Shown here one piece after another: positions 1 to 12,669 of a stretch of 64,000 nucleotides of DNA. Below the pieces are notes generated by a model. It was given only the letters and a program-made list of their open reading frames with translations. It did no database searches and was not told where the DNA came from. This DNA is from UBA1546 sp049302185 (GTDB taxonomy: Bacteria; Nitrospirota; Thermodesulfovibrionia; Thermodesulfovibrionales; UBA1546): NCBI GenBank assembly GCA_049302185.1, contig JBAQLV010000023.1, positions 1-64,000 on the forward strand, written 5' to 3'. The first letter of the stretch is position 1, and each line of letters opens with the position of its first letter. Made by a program: the position numbers and the translations under genes.

Positions 1-111
1 TGACAGCACTTTTGTTATTGCTGCCGTTAGTGTGGTCTTGCCATGGTCTACATGCCCTATCGTCCCTACGTTGCAATGCGGCTTCGTCCTCTCAAATTTT
101 GCCTTCGCCAT
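1..111 (-). CDS. tuf: Elongation factor Tu, N-terminal part (cut by window edge)
   Basis: EF-Tu delivers aminoacyl-tRNA to the ribosome as a GTP-bound complex. Only the first 37 codons are present; translation gives MAKAKFERTKPHCNVGTIGH followed by VDHGKTTLTAA, which contains the P-loop (GHVDHGKT) of the GTPase domain. The ATG is preceded by GGAGG at good spacing. It lies downstream of fusA in the same direction, the usual last gene of the str operon. The rest lies beyond the window edge. Confidence 0.97.
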   Translation of the reverse strand, partial: MAKAKFERTKPHCNVGTIGHVDHGKTTLTAAITKVLS

Positions 112-117
112 TATTGC

Positions 118-193
118 CTCCTTTTATGCATGATGCACGATTCATGATTCATGATTTCTAAAACCTGCATCTTGCATCCTGTATCTTGCATCT
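118..193. repeat. Short tandem repeat array between fusA and tuf
   Basis: The fusA-tuf spacer is almost entirely direct repeats of two units: ATGATTC-like (CACGATTCATGATTCATGAT) and GCATCTT-like (GCATCTTGCATCCTGTATCT, then another TTGCATCTT). The unit length is about 7-9 nt. It belongs to a family of arrays found at many places in this window. It sits inside an operon, so it would be transcribed. Confidence 0.8.
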
Positions 194-198
194 TATTA

Positions 199-2274
199 TT
201 ATTCGCCCTTAACCTTTGCTACGATGGTCTCAGCTATGCCCTTGGGCACCTCTTCATAATGGGAAAACTGCATTGTATAGTTTGCCCTTCCCTGCGTCTT
301 TGACCTGAGGTCGGTAGCATAACCGAACATCCCTGAGAGCGGGACCTGAGCTTTTATTGCCTGCACATTACCCCTTTTCTCCATCTGCTGTATCTTTCCT
401 CTCCTTGAGCTAAGGTCTCCTATAACATCACCCATATAATTCTCCGGGGTAACCACTTCTATGCTCATCATCGGTTCGAGCAAAACAGGCTTTGCTTTTT
501 TGGCAGCCTCTTTGAAACCGATCGAACCTGCAATCTTAAATGCCATTTCAGAGGAGTCCACATCATGATATGAACCGTCATAGAGTGTTACTTTAATATC
601 TACAACAGGATATCCCGCAAGAACCCCTGAGTCCATAGCCTCTCTTATGCCTTTTTCAACAGCCGGGATATATTCTCTCGGTATTGTACCGCCTACAATC
701 TTGTTAACAAACTCAAAACCCTTGCCATGAACAGGTTCGAGCTCTAAGTATACATGGCCGTATTGTCCGCGTCCACCGCTCTGCCTTATAAATTTCCCTT
801 CTGCCTTTGACGAGATCCTGATTGTCTCTCTGTATGCAACCTGAGGCTTGCCAACATTAGCCCCAACCTTAAATTCCCTTAAAAGCCTGTCAACGATTAT
901 TTCAAGATGAAGTTCGCCCATTCCCGATATTATTGTCTGTCCTGTCTCCTCATTGTATGAAACCTTAAATGAAGGGTCTTCCTGAGTAAGCTTTCCAAGC
1001 GCCTCATAGAGTTTTTCATGATCAGCCTTTGTCTTAGGTTCAATCGCAACCGAGATGACAGGATCGGGAAATTCTATGGATTCAAGTATTACAGGTGACT
1101 TTTCATCACATAAAGTATCGCCGGTGAGTGTATTCTTCAGTCCAACTATTGCGGCTATATCTCCTGCGGCAACCTCTTTTATCTCCTCGCGTTTGTTGGC
1201 ATGCATTTTTAAAAGCCTTCCGACCCTCTCTTTTGTATCCTTTGTAGAGTTGTAAATATATGAACCTGCAGAAAGCACGCCGGAATATGCCCTTACAAAT
1301 GTAAGCTGTCCCACATACGGGTCAGTCATCACTTTAAAAGCAAGCGCTGAGAATGGCTCATTTACATCTGCCTTTCTTACTACCTCAGAACCGTTCCCCG
1401 GCTTTGTCCCTGATACTGTGGGGACATCGAGCGGAGAAGGAAGATAATCTACGATACTATCAAGCAAAAGCTGGACACCTTTGTTCTTAAATGCGGCGCC
1501 GCATATCACAGGTGTCAGTCTCATCTGTATAGTGCCTTTCCTTAATGCTGCCTTTATCTCTTCTGCGCTTATCTCTTTGCCGCCAAGGAATTTTTCCATA
1601 ATATTTTCATCAACATCAGATAATGCCTCAAGCATCTTCTCCCTGTATTGCCTGGCTGTCGGCATCATATCGTCAGGGATAGCGCCCTCCACATATTTTG
1701 CGCCGATAGTCTCATCATCAAAATATACTGCCTTCATTTCCACAAGGTCTATAGGCCCCCTGAATTTTTCCTCAGCGCCTATAGGTATCTGTATAGGCAC
1801 CGGATTTGCTCCAAGCCTGTCCACCATGCTCTGAACACCCATAAAAAAATCTGCTCCTGCTCTGTCCATCTTATTCATAAATGCTATTCTTGGCACCTTG
1901 TATTTATCAGCCTGCCGCCATACAGTTTCTGACTGAGGCTCAACGCCCGCCACAGAATCAAAAACAGCCACAGCGCCGTCAAGAACCCTTAAAGATCTTT
2001 CAACTTCAATGGTAAAATCGACATGCCCTGGCGTATCTATGATGTTAATCCTGTGGTCTTTCCAGAAACATGTAGTAGCAGCAGCGGTGATTGTTATGCC
2101 TCTTTCCTGCTCCTGAACCATCCAGTCCATGACTGCAGTGCCTTCATGGACCTCACCTATTTTATATGTGACGCCTGTATAGTAGAGGATACGCTCTGTG
2201 GTCGTAGTCTTTCCTGCATCTATATGCGCCATGATTCCAATATTGCGTGTCTTTTCTAACGAAAACCTTGACAA
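199..2274 (-). CDS. fusA: Elongation factor G
   Basis: Ribosomal translocase GTPase, 691 residues, the usual length. G motifs are visible near the N terminus: AHIDAGKTTTT (P loop), DTPGHVDFT (G3) and NKMDRAGAD (G4), followed by the domain II-V region ending in the conserved GMFGYATDLRSKTQGRA segment. The start is TTG (complement of 2272-2274), preceded by GGGGAG about 7 nt upstream. It is third in rpsL-rpsG-fusA-tuf. A single EF-G in this operon suggests the canonical translocation and recycling form. Confidence 0.98.
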   Translation of the reverse strand: MSRFSLEKTRNIGIMAHIDAGKTTTTERILYYTGVTYKIGEVHEGTAVMDWMVQEQERGITITAAATTCFWKDHRINIIDTPGHVDFTIEVERSLRVLDGAVAVFDSVAGVEPQSETVWRQADKYKVPRIAFMNKMDRAGADFFMGVQSMVDRLGANPVPIQIPIGAEEKFRGPIDLVEMKAVYFDDETIGAKYVEGAIPDDMMPTARQYREKMLEALSDVDENIMEKFLGGKEISAEEIKAALRKGTIQMRLTPVICGAAFKNKGVQLLLDSIVDYLPSPLDVPTVSGTKPGNGSEVVRKADVNEPFSALAFKVMTDPYVGQLTFVRAYSGVLSAGSYIYNSTKDTKERVGRLLKMHANKREEIKEVAAGDIAAIVGLKNTLTGDTLCDEKSPVILESIEFPDPVISVAIEPKTKADHEKLYEALGKLTQEDPSFKVSYNEETGQTIISGMGELHLEIIVDRLLREFKVGANVGKPQVAYRETIRISSKAEGKFIRQSGGRGQYGHVYLELEPVHGKGFEFVNKIVGGTIPREYIPAVEKGIREAMDSGVLAGYPVVDIKVTLYDGSYHDVDSSEMAFKIAGSIGFKEAAKKAKPVLLEPMMSIEVVTPENYMGDVIGDLSSRRGKIQQMEKRGNVQAIKAQVPLSGMFGYATDLRSKTQGRANYTMQFSHYEEVPKGIAETIVAKVKGE

Positions 2275-2295
2275 GATCTTTCTCCCCTACTCTTT

Positions 2296-2766
2296 TTACC
2301 ATCTATAATGGGCAAATGCCTTATTAGCATCTGCCATTTTATGGACATCTTCCTTCTTCTTTATAGATGTCCCTGTGTTATTAAATGCATCAAGCAGCTC
2401 ACCGGCAAGCCTTTCCCTCATTGTCTTTTCCGCCCTTACGCGGGAATAGCTTATCAGCCATCTAAATGCCAGCGCCATGCGCCTCTGAGGCCTTATTTCC
2501 ACAGGCACCTGATATGTTGCGCCGCCAACCCTCCGAGGTTTAACCTCCAGCACCGGTTTAACATTTTCCAGCGCAGTCTTAAAAATCTTAAGCGGATCAT
2601 TGTTGGTTTTCCCCTTGAGAATATCAAATGCCCCATAGCATATTCTTTCAGCTGTTGCTTTTTTACCGTCTTCCATCAGCACATTGATAAACTTGCTGAC
2701 AACCTTGCTGCCATACTTTGGGTCTGGTAAAATCTCGCGCTTTTCTGCAACTCTTCTTCTTGGCAT
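2296..2766 (-). CDS. rpsG: 30S ribosomal protein S7
   Basis: Small-subunit head protein that nucleates assembly of the 3' major domain of 16S rRNA. It has 156 residues, full length, with the typical N terminus MPRRRVAEKREILPDPKYGS and C-terminal KMADANKAFAHYRW. An ATG start is preceded by ACGGAG. It lies 12 nt downstream of rpsL and 21 nt upstream of fusA, so it is co-transcribed. In other bacteria S7 autoregulates this operon; I did not identify a binding structure here. Confidence 0.98.
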   Translation of the reverse strand: MPRRRVAEKREILPDPKYGSKVVSKFINVLMEDGKKATAERICYGAFDILKGKTNNDPLKIFKTALENVKPVLEVKPRRVGGATYQVPVEIRPQRRMALAFRWLISYSRVRAEKTMRERLAGELLDAFNNTGTSIKKKEDVHKMADANKAFAHYRW

Positions 2767-2778
2767 CTATCCGCTCCG

Positions 2779-3150
2779 TTATTTGGGCCTTTTGGCCCCG
2801 TATTTAGATCTTCCCTGTCTTCTGTCAGCAACGCCCATAGAGTCAAGCGTTCCTCTGATTATGTGGTATCCAACACCGGGGAGATCTTTAACTCTTCCGC
2901 CTCTAATCATCACTATAGAATGTTCCTGAAGATTGTGCCCAACTCCAGGTATATAAGCTGTAACCTCCATCCCATTCGTCAGCCTTATCCTTGCTACCTT
3001 CCTTAAGGCAGAGTTCGGCTTCTTGGGCGTAGTTGTATATACCCTGACGCAAACCCCTCTTTTCTGTGGACACATTCTGAGCGCAGGACTTTTCGTTGTC
3101 CTTTCCATACTCTTTCTGCCCTTTCTAACTAATTGTGCGATTGTTGGCAC
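2779..3150 (-). CDS. rpsL: 30S ribosomal protein S12
   Basis: Decoding-centre protein, 123 residues, with the invariant TPKKPNSALRKV and GHNLQEHS segments. The region just before reads RMCPQKRGVCVRVYTT; paired cysteines here are seen in some S12 proteins. The start codon is GTG at 3150-3148, preceded by CGGAGG (3155-3160 on the complement). It is the first gene of the str operon, behind a strong promoter. Confidence 0.98.
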   Translation of the reverse strand: MPTIAQLVRKGRKSMERTTKSPALRMCPQKRGVCVRVYTTTPKKPNSALRKVARIRLTNGMEVTAYIPGVGHNLQEHSIVMIRGGRVKDLPGVGYHIIRGTLDSMGVADRRQGRSKYGAKRPK

Positions 3151-3205
3151 ATTGCCTCCGTATCGTATTTTTTACAAGAAACAGATTCTACGGGAAAACT
3201 TTGAA

Positions 3206-3234
3206 ATCTTACCAGAGAAAATATTTTTTGTCAA
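3206..3234 (-). promoter_or_regulatory. Promoter of the rpsL-rpsG-fusA-tuf operon
   Basis: On the minus strand, a perfect -35 TTGACA (3234-3229), a 17-nt spacer and an extended -10 TGG-TAAGAT (hexamer 3211-3206). It predicts transcription starting near 3199, giving a leader of about 50 nt before the GTG of rpsL. It implies the operon is transcribed independently of rpoBC. Confidence 0.7.
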
Positions 3235-3549
3235 CCGGGTTTTATCCCGCTTTATATTTTCTCCGGGTTATCTTCTGAACTACAGGAGAGAGCAACCGCA
3301 TTCCCTGCTCAAAATCTTCACCGTAGGAAAAGATATTATATCAAACAAAACATAAAAAAAGAAACATTACTTATTACTGAAAAGTTCTTCTCTCCTAAAC
3401 AATCAGAGTCTCTATGAAGGATTGCGGATTACAGCAAAGCCGCATCTCTGAGTGGGCGGAATGATTCACGATTTCCGGGTGAACTCCGCACATAAGGCAA
3501 TAAACTTATAGGCTCGATTACAGGCAAAATTTGCTGCTGCAACACTTTT
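3235..3549. other. Non-coding stretch upstream of the str operon
   Basis: About 315 bp between the str operon promoter and the DUF2934 gene. Reading frames are short and unsupported. I see no tRNA, no strong terminator and no repeat family member. A TATAAT on the minus strand (3340-3335) lacks a -35 partner. Confidence 0.5.
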
Positions 3550-3786
3550 TTAATCTCTATACACACGGCCTCCTTTTTTATCTGTCTTCCGAAACCCCTT
3601 CTTTATTTTCTTGATGACATCAGCTTCGTGCTCTATTTCCTTCGCATGTTTTTCATGTTTTTCCATCACTACCTTTTCTGCCTCTAACCAATTTTCTAAG
3701 TCATGCCCGTGGAGCCAGCCACTGCTTTCAAATAGAGTATATGCAACCTTTTCAATCTCGTCATGCAATTTTTTCTTCTGTGTCAT
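3550..3786 (-). CDS. DUF2934 family small protein
   Basis: A 78-residue charged protein. The segment VAYTLFESSGWLHGHDLENW followed by LEAEK matches the DUF2934 signature (A-x-x-L/R-a-h-E-x-x-G-x-P-H-G-x-D-L-x-H-W-L-x-A-E). Family members are small soluble proteins of unknown function, often near stress or envelope genes. The tail is lysine-rich, with a coiled stretch rich in H/K/E at residues 40-65. An AGGGAGG site precedes the ATG. Monocistronic as far as I can see. Confidence 0.75.
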   Translation of the reverse strand: MTQKKKLHDEIEKVAYTLFESSGWLHGHDLENWLEAEKVVMEKHEKHAKEIEHEADVIKKIKKGFRKTDKKGGRVYRD

Positions 3787-4173
3787 TCACTTCCCTCCTT
3801 TTTTATAAAAGACAACCATCTCACTATGTTTAATTGAAATATACCATCTTAGCCGGGTCGTTGCAAGGTGCAAATAACAGGAAGAGTGGCGGCAAAGAAT
3901 GTCACCAATGATAAAGGTGAGGTAATGACCTGCCCCCTTTAAATCAGTCCAGATATAATGTAGTATTTGATCCCTCTGACAACTATTCTTAATGAAATCA
4001 GCACGGCTGCCGGCAAGGTCGCGTGTGCGAGTTTTTAGGGAGAAGTATATTCCTCTAAGTGTCGGCTTCACCTGATTATCCACAGGCATAGCGCAGGGCA
4101 GGTTGTGTCAGTTATACTATCTCTTGTATAGTTACAGCATTCCTTGGAACTGCCAGCGAGATAGGAGGGTGTT
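3787..4173. other. Intergenic region, possible promoter for the HTH gene
   Basis: About 390 bp without a convincing gene. A 100-codon open frame on the minus strand has unlikely composition and no ribosome binding site. On the plus strand TTGTGT (4103-4108) and TATAGT (4127-4132), separated by 18 nt, form a plausible weak promoter for the downstream HTH gene. The segment ACTATCTCTTGTATAGT near 4117-4133 is a small inverted repeat overlapping the -10 and could be an operator. Confidence 0.35.
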
Positions 4174-4626
4174 TTGCGACAGACAAAACTTAAGAAACAA
4201 ATCAGGAAACTGCTTGCAAAAAAGAATAACAGTCAGATAGCGAGGGAGATAGGGTGTTCACACGGGTATGTGGGGCATATCAGAAAACTCTACAATGTCA
4301 AAAATCCTCATAGGAAGCCCTACGGCCTTCTGACAAAAAGGCAGTTCTTGAGAGCCGAATCGCTATATCTGAGCCTCAAAAGCCTTAAGGACATAATCAA
4401 AGAATTGAAATTGCCATACAAAACTATTGCAGGATTATATTTTCTCTTACGTAGGAGGGGAGTAAAGCGCAAAGGAAGGGCAAGAGCGTGGATAAAGTTT
4501 AATCCTGAGAAATTCCGGGGACTTCTGAATAAAAACCTCAATAAAGCTCAGATTGCAAAGGAAATGGGAATACATGAAATTCAGATGTATAGGTATTGGG
4601 GAAAATACATAAAATCCATTAAGTGA
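4174..4626 (+). CDS. Small basic protein with three helix-turn-helix-like segments
   Basis: A 150-residue, strongly basic protein with no family I can name. Three HTH-like segments are visible: residues 18-41 (NNSQIAREIGCSHGYVGHIR), 68-96 (LKDIIKELKLPYKTIAGLYF) and 123-146 (NKAQIAKEMGIHEIQMYRYW). The first and third share the QIA+E(I/M)G core of homeodomain-like, resolvase or transposase-type HTH folds. The start is TTG at 4174, chosen because AGGAGGG lies 5 nt upstream. There is no catalytic domain, so it is probably a DNA-binding regulator or an orphan recognition domain from a mobile element. Confidence 0.65.
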   Translation: MRQTKLKKQIRKLLAKKNNSQIAREIGCSHGYVGHIRKLYNVKNPHRKPYGLLTKRQFLRAESLYLSLKSLKDIIKELKLPYKTIAGLYFLLRRRGVKRKGRARAWIKFNPEKFRGLLNKNLNKAQIAKEMGIHEIQMYRYWGKYIKSIK

Positions 4627-4937
4627 TTCTGTCGAATTGATTCAAAATCAATGTTACCGCAGATATGGTAAAGAGGGGATATCCAACATCTGAGGATGAT
4701 AATTTCTCTTGACTCAGCCCGCGGTTTTTCCATAAAGTATCACAAAAAGACGCATGCGGCATAAAAAATAATGTTAACCATTTTCACTTAAAATCTTCAC
4801 TTTTACACATTTCAAAAAGTGCGACTTACACGAAAAACTTTTCTGGAAACCGAAAATCCCTCACCAAAAACTATAGACAAATCTTTGGATTGTAATATAA
4901 TATTAATAGATTACTTTAAGCTTAAAAGGAGACGAAG
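4627..4937. other. AT-rich intergenic region before the LysM gene
   Basis: About 310 bp with no gene. It ends with the promoter of the LysM gene. I see no repeat family member or tRNA in it. Several TTTTCACTT- and TTTTACAC-like stretches near 4790-4815 are simply AT-rich. Confidence 0.5.
4874..4901 (+). promoter_or_regulatory. Promoter of the LysM gene
   Basis: TAGACA (4874-4879, five of six consensus bases) and a perfect TATAAT (4896-4901), separated by 16 nt. Transcription would start near 4908, leaving a leader of about 30 nt that contains AAAGGAGACG ahead of the ATG at 4938. Confidence 0.7.
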
Positions 4938-5972
4938 ATGATCAAGAAAATAAGTCTCATAGGCATGTTAGCGTTCATGGTTATTGCATTTTCTTTCCTA
5001 ACCTCATCCGGTCAGGATATGGAATACAAGGAATATAAGGTGTTAAAAGGAGACACTCTCTGGGACATCTCTTCAAAGGAAATAAAAGACCCATTCCTGT
5101 GGCCAAAGATATGGAAGGAGAATCCTGACGTTAAAAACCCTGACAGGATATTCCCCAGTCAGATGATAAAAATCCCTCTAAGGCTGATTCAAAAAGAGCA
5201 GGAGGAAGAAGCCGCAACAGAAAAAGCATCTGCAGTGACAGAAACACCAAAGGCAGAACCTAAAAAGGAAGAGCAACTGAAACCTGTTGAAACTAAAATA
5301 GAGCCTGTCAAGAAAAATTATCTTGCTGATGAGAATCTGATACTGTCAAGCGGATATATTACAGATTATATCGCAAAAAAAATAAAGAGTGTCGGGAAAG
5401 TAACAGGATCCCCTTCCGGAAAAACGCTTTTTGGCGACAATGATTTCATATACATAAAAACAGATTCTGATTCAAATACAGGCGATAGATTCTATATCAT
5501 ACGCCCAACCAGCCTCATAAGGCATCCGAAAACCGACAAGAAAATAGGCTCTCTTATCGCTGTGGTTGGCATCGCAGAGATAATAGGGAAAGAAAACAGC
5601 TTTACAAAGGCAAAAATCACAAGGGCTTACGGTGACATACGCGTAGGAGACCTGCTTGATACATTCCACGAAGTTGAGCCGATAATAGAAACAGATGCGC
5701 CGAGGAAACCCGGCATCAGCGGCTTCGTAATTGCAGCTCATCAATTAAGGATTATAACAGGCGCCATGGACATAGTGTTTATTGATAAGGGCAGTAATGA
5801 CGGTCTTGAGATTGGGGACATCCTGGGAACAACATCTGTTGATAAATTTACCAATTCCAGAACAACAGGGACAATTCAGATTATAAGCCTGAAGAATTCG
5901 ACAGCGGCTGCAATCGTAAAGAAAAGCGAATCTGCAATAAGAATTGGAGATGCGGTAAGCGGGCTGAAGTAA
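4938..5972 (+). CDS. LysM domain-containing exported protein
   Basis: A 344-residue protein. Residues 1-25 form a signal peptide (K-K, then a hydrophobic core ending in LTSSG). Residues 32-80 are a LysM peptidoglycan-binding domain (YKVLKGDTLWDISSKEIKDP, then WPKIWKENPDVKNPDRI). Residues 88-125 are an E/K/P-rich linker. The C-terminal 200 residues resemble the conserved domain that follows LysM in many Nitrospirota and deltaproteobacterial proteins, with no catalytic motif I recognise. It probably anchors to or senses the cell wall in the periplasm. It is monocistronic, with its own promoter and a strong hairpin downstream. Confidence 0.85.
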   Translation: MIKKISLIGMLAFMVIAFSFLTSSGQDMEYKEYKVLKGDTLWDISSKEIKDPFLWPKIWKENPDVKNPDRIFPSQMIKIPLRLIQKEQEEEAATEKASAVTETPKAEPKKEEQLKPVETKIEPVKKNYLADENLILSSGYITDYIAKKIKSVGKVTGSPSGKTLFGDNDFIYIKTDSDSNTGDRFYIIRPTSLIRHPKTDKKIGSLIAVVGIAEIIGKENSFTKAKITRAYGDIRVGDLLDTFHEVEPIIETDAPRKPGISGFVIAAHQLRIITGAMDIVFIDKGSNDGLEIGDILGTTSVDKFTNSRTTGTIQIISLKNSTAAAIVKKSESAIRIGDAVSGLK

Positions 5973-5973
5973 C

Positions 5974-6006
5974 CCCTGTTAGAAAGAGCAGGGCTTTCTA
6001 ACAGGG
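5974..6006. terminator. Bidirectional terminator / CCCGTTAGAAAG palindrome
   Basis: A perfect 13-bp stem CCCTGTTAGAAAG / CTTTCTAACAGGG with a 7-nt loop lies between the convergent LysM and sigma factor genes, 1 nt after one stop codon and 6 nt before the other. It is followed by a short A/T run (TAAATTTT), so it can act as a terminator. The stem sequence recurs as a family near 22283, 41617 and 48519. Confidence 0.75.
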
Positions 6007-6012
6007 TAAATT

Positions 6013-7428
6013 TTATGTGCTTAGCGTTTTAAGCGCTTTAAGCCTGCTTGGATGTTTGAGTTTTCTCAATGCCTTCGCTTCTATCTGGCGGACCCTCTCT
6101 CTTGTTATTGACAGATGCCGCCCGACTTCTTCAAGCGTATGATCTCTGTCTGCTCCAATCCCGAACCTCATCCTGATGACTCTTTCTTCCTTTGGGGTAA
6201 GGGTTTTCAGTATCTGCTGCATCTGCTCGGATATTTCATTCCTTTCAGCATCAGAGTAAGGAGACGGACTGTTTTTATCTCCAATAAAATCTTCAAGCTC
6301 TGTATCTTCATCTCCGACCGGCGTTTGGAGAGCAATAGGGTCCTGTATCGCCCTGAAGACCTCTTCAACCTTCCTCGTCGGCACTGTAAGTTTCTTGGCA
6401 ATCTCCTCATTGGTAGGTTCTCTTCCAAGCTGCTGCGTAAGTTCTCTTGAGGCTTTTGTAACCCTGTTATAAAATTCCATCATGTGAACAGGCACTCTTA
6501 TGGTCTTTGTCTGGTCAATAAGCGCCCTTGTTATCGCCTGTCTTATCCACCATGTAGCATATGTGCTGAACTTGAAGCCTTTTTCGTATTTAAATTTATC
6601 AACAGCCTTCATGAGGCCGATATTGCCTTCCTGTATGAGGTCAAGGAGCGGAAGACCTCTGCCGACATAATTTTTGGCTATATTAACAACCAATCTGAGA
6701 TTGCGCGTAATGAGCTCGTTTTTTGCTTCCAGCATGAGCGCTTTTGCCTTTGATATGCGGCTCCACATATCTTTAAATTCATCTGCGTTTATTCCGATTT
6801 CTGCTTCTATTTTTCTATATTCCATCTGCACATCTTTTGCGATTGCCTCAAGCTTTTTTGTATTTATCCCCTTCTTCTTCTTTTCACTAATTGTTTTCTT
6901 TAGTTCCCTTAGCGAACTGTCCTTTGGGAGTTTCTTGTCAATTACAGCGATCTGCCTCGTCAGCTCTTCCAGCCTGTTGATGGTTCTCAAGAGCAACTCG
7001 TCTGCCCTTTCCTCCTCTGGAATAGGTTCTTCTTCCTCTTCGGGCAGCGCCTCGCCATTTTTATAAATAGGCAGGGAAGATACTATTGCCTTTATTATTT
7101 CTTTGCCCTCTTCAAGTTTTTTGGCAAGCTCGGTTTCTTCGTACCGGGTAAGTATTGATATATCACCCATGGAATGAAAATAAGCCTGAACAAGATCTTC
7201 TGTTTTTTCGTATTCTTCGACCTCTTCTTCTGCTTCCTCTTCAGGTATGGTAACTTCTTCATTATCTACAACCTTCACTCCCATATCGTGAAGAAGGTCC
7301 ATCAGGTCTTCTAACTCATCAGGGGAAAAAAATTCGGAAGGAAGCGCTTCGTTTATCTCGTCATAGGTAAGAACTCCTCGTCTCTTACCAATTTCAAGTA
7401 TTTCTTCAAATATATCTCTTTCTCTCAT
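6013..7428 (-). CDS. rpoD: RNA polymerase sigma-70 factor with region 1.1 (primary type)
   Basis: A 471-residue sigma factor. Region 1.1-like N terminus (residues 1-70, IGKRRGVLTYDEINEALPSE), acidic linker, region 1.2 (TEDLVQAYFHSMGDISILTR), non-conserved insert, region 2 (NLRLVVNIAKNYVGRGLPLL, then DLIQEGNIGLMKAVDKF and the melting segment FKFSTYATWWIRQAITRA), region 3, and region 4.2 (HTLEEVGRHLSITRERVRQI). A second primary-type sigma factor lies beside dnaG at 48622, so which one is housekeeping is not certain; this one alone carries region 1.1. It has its own promoter and a large leader hairpin. Confidence 0.93.
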   Translation of the reverse strand: MRERDIFEEILEIGKRRGVLTYDEINEALPSEFFSPDELEDLMDLLHDMGVKVVDNEEVTIPEEEAEEEVEEYEKTEDLVQAYFHSMGDISILTRYEETELAKKLEEGKEIIKAIVSSLPIYKNGEALPEEEEEPIPEEERADELLLRTINRLEELTRQIAVIDKKLPKDSSLRELKKTISEKKKKGINTKKLEAIAKDVQMEYRKIEAEIGINADEFKDMWSRISKAKALMLEAKNELITRNLRLVVNIAKNYVGRGLPLLDLIQEGNIGLMKAVDKFKYEKGFKFSTYATWWIRQAITRALIDQTKTIRVPVHMMEFYNRVTKASRELTQQLGREPTNEEIAKKLTVPTRKVEEVFRAIQDPIALQTPVGDEDTELEDFIGDKNSPSPYSDAERNEISEQMQQILKTLTPKEERVIRMRFGIGADRDHTLEEVGRHLSITRERVRQIEAKALRKLKHPSRLKALKTLST

Positions 7429-7441
7429 CTTCTTGTCACAT

Positions 7442-7508
7442 ATATCAGGATATTTGAAACAGAGCGCGTGTTTTTAGGCACCTGCTCTATTTCAAATCTC
7501 TCTGATAT
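7442..7508 (-). promoter_or_regulatory. Long hairpin in the leader of the sigma factor gene
   Basis: Arms 7442-7465 and 7484-7508 pair as ATATCAG, an internal loop, ATTTGAAA, a mismatch or wobble, and AGAGC, about 20 paired bases closed by an 18-nt loop. It lies entirely in the predicted 5' leader and ends 14 nt before the ATG. It could affect mRNA stability or translation, or terminate read-through from the rRNA operon. There is no U-run after it on the minus strand, which argues against an intrinsic terminator. Confidence 0.55.
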
Positions 7509-7528
7509 TTTAAAATGGTCTTGCTTAA

Positions 7529-7556
7529 ATTCTACTCTTTTAAAAGAATTTGACAA
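7529..7556 (-). promoter_or_regulatory. Promoter of the sigma factor gene
   Basis: Minus-strand TTGTCA (7556-7551) and TAGAAT (7534-7529), separated by 16 nt, each five of six to consensus. The predicted start near 7522 gives a leader of about 95 nt containing the long hairpin. Confidence 0.6.
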
Positions 7557-7599
7557 GGGGGGATTAAAACTATTTCGTATAACAGTTTCTATCCCTAAA

Positions 7600-7627
7600 C
7601 TTTGACAACAGAAAGAAATTAAAAATA

Positions 7628-7636
<9 letters not shown>
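7600..7636 (-). other. 3' arm of the 23S precursor processing stem
   Basis: This segment is complementary to 10639-10670, upstream of the 23S 5' end. The pairing runs through CTTTGACAACAGAAAGAAA and then AAAATAAGGGTCAAG, with a few unpaired bases on this side only. The roughly 32-bp helix brings both ends of pre-23S together, as expected for an RNase III substrate. Confidence 0.85.
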
Positions 7637-10638
<3,002 letters not shown>

Positions 10639-10645
<7 letters not shown>

Positions 10646-10665
10646 CTTATTTTTCTTTCTGTTGT

Positions 10666-10670
<5 letters not shown>
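10639..10670 (-). other. 5' arm of the 23S precursor processing stem
   Basis: The partner of 7600-7636. On the minus strand it overlaps the spacer boxA and runs into the first bases of mature 23S. Confidence 0.85.
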
Positions 10671-12307
<1,637 letters not shown>

Positions 12308-12499
12308 TTAAACACCAAATAAACTTTAACGGGGCCTACTTTTATGTTTTCAAAGAACAAAACTCCCTATCTTACCTCTCTAACATTTTTAAAGGTAAAA
12401 CAGAGAAGAATAAAAGCCATACCCATTGGCATAGCTATTTCTAAATCAAAGACCGCTTGTGCTTAGATCGGGGTTGTTTTGAATCTTCCCTTTAAAGCC
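12308..12499 (-). other. rRNA operon leader: 16S processing arm and boxA
   Basis: Segment 12331-12350 (GGGGCCTACTTTTATGTTTT) is complementary to 10746-10764 downstream of 16S, with one bulge, forming the pre-16S processing stem. Next to it, TGTTCTTTG on the minus strand (12359-12351) is a boxA-like antitermination signal, identical to the one in the spacer. The rest shows no gene. Confidence 0.75.
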
Positions 12500-12580
12500 T
12501 ATTATTATACTATCACTCCTATTATTATACTATCACTTCCGGCATTATAGTCAACAGGAGAATATAGGCAAAAATTGAGG
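12500..12580 (-). promoter_or_regulatory. Tandem promoter region of the rRNA operon
   Basis: Three minus-strand TATAAT boxes occur at 12549-12544, 12529-12524 and 12509-12504. Two lie in direct repeats of CTATTATTATACTATCACT. TTGACT (12554-12549) stands 19 nt from the middle box, and TTTGCC stands 17 nt from the upstream box. Multiple promoters are usual for rRNA operons; which box is used cannot be read from sequence. Confidence 0.5.
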
Positions 12581-12669
12581 TTTTTTGACTAATTTTAGGT
12601 GCAAAAACATCATTTAACCTCAAAAATCTCGCATATTCTTTGTTTTGCTCTTTATTACTAGTTCTATTT

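Noticed and set aside
3787..4089. A 100-codon frame on the minus strand beside the DUF2934 gene
   Set aside because: It directly abuts the upstream region of the DUF2934 gene, has no ribosome binding site, and its residues (many Cys, Arg, Trp, His without pattern) are typical of a chance frame.
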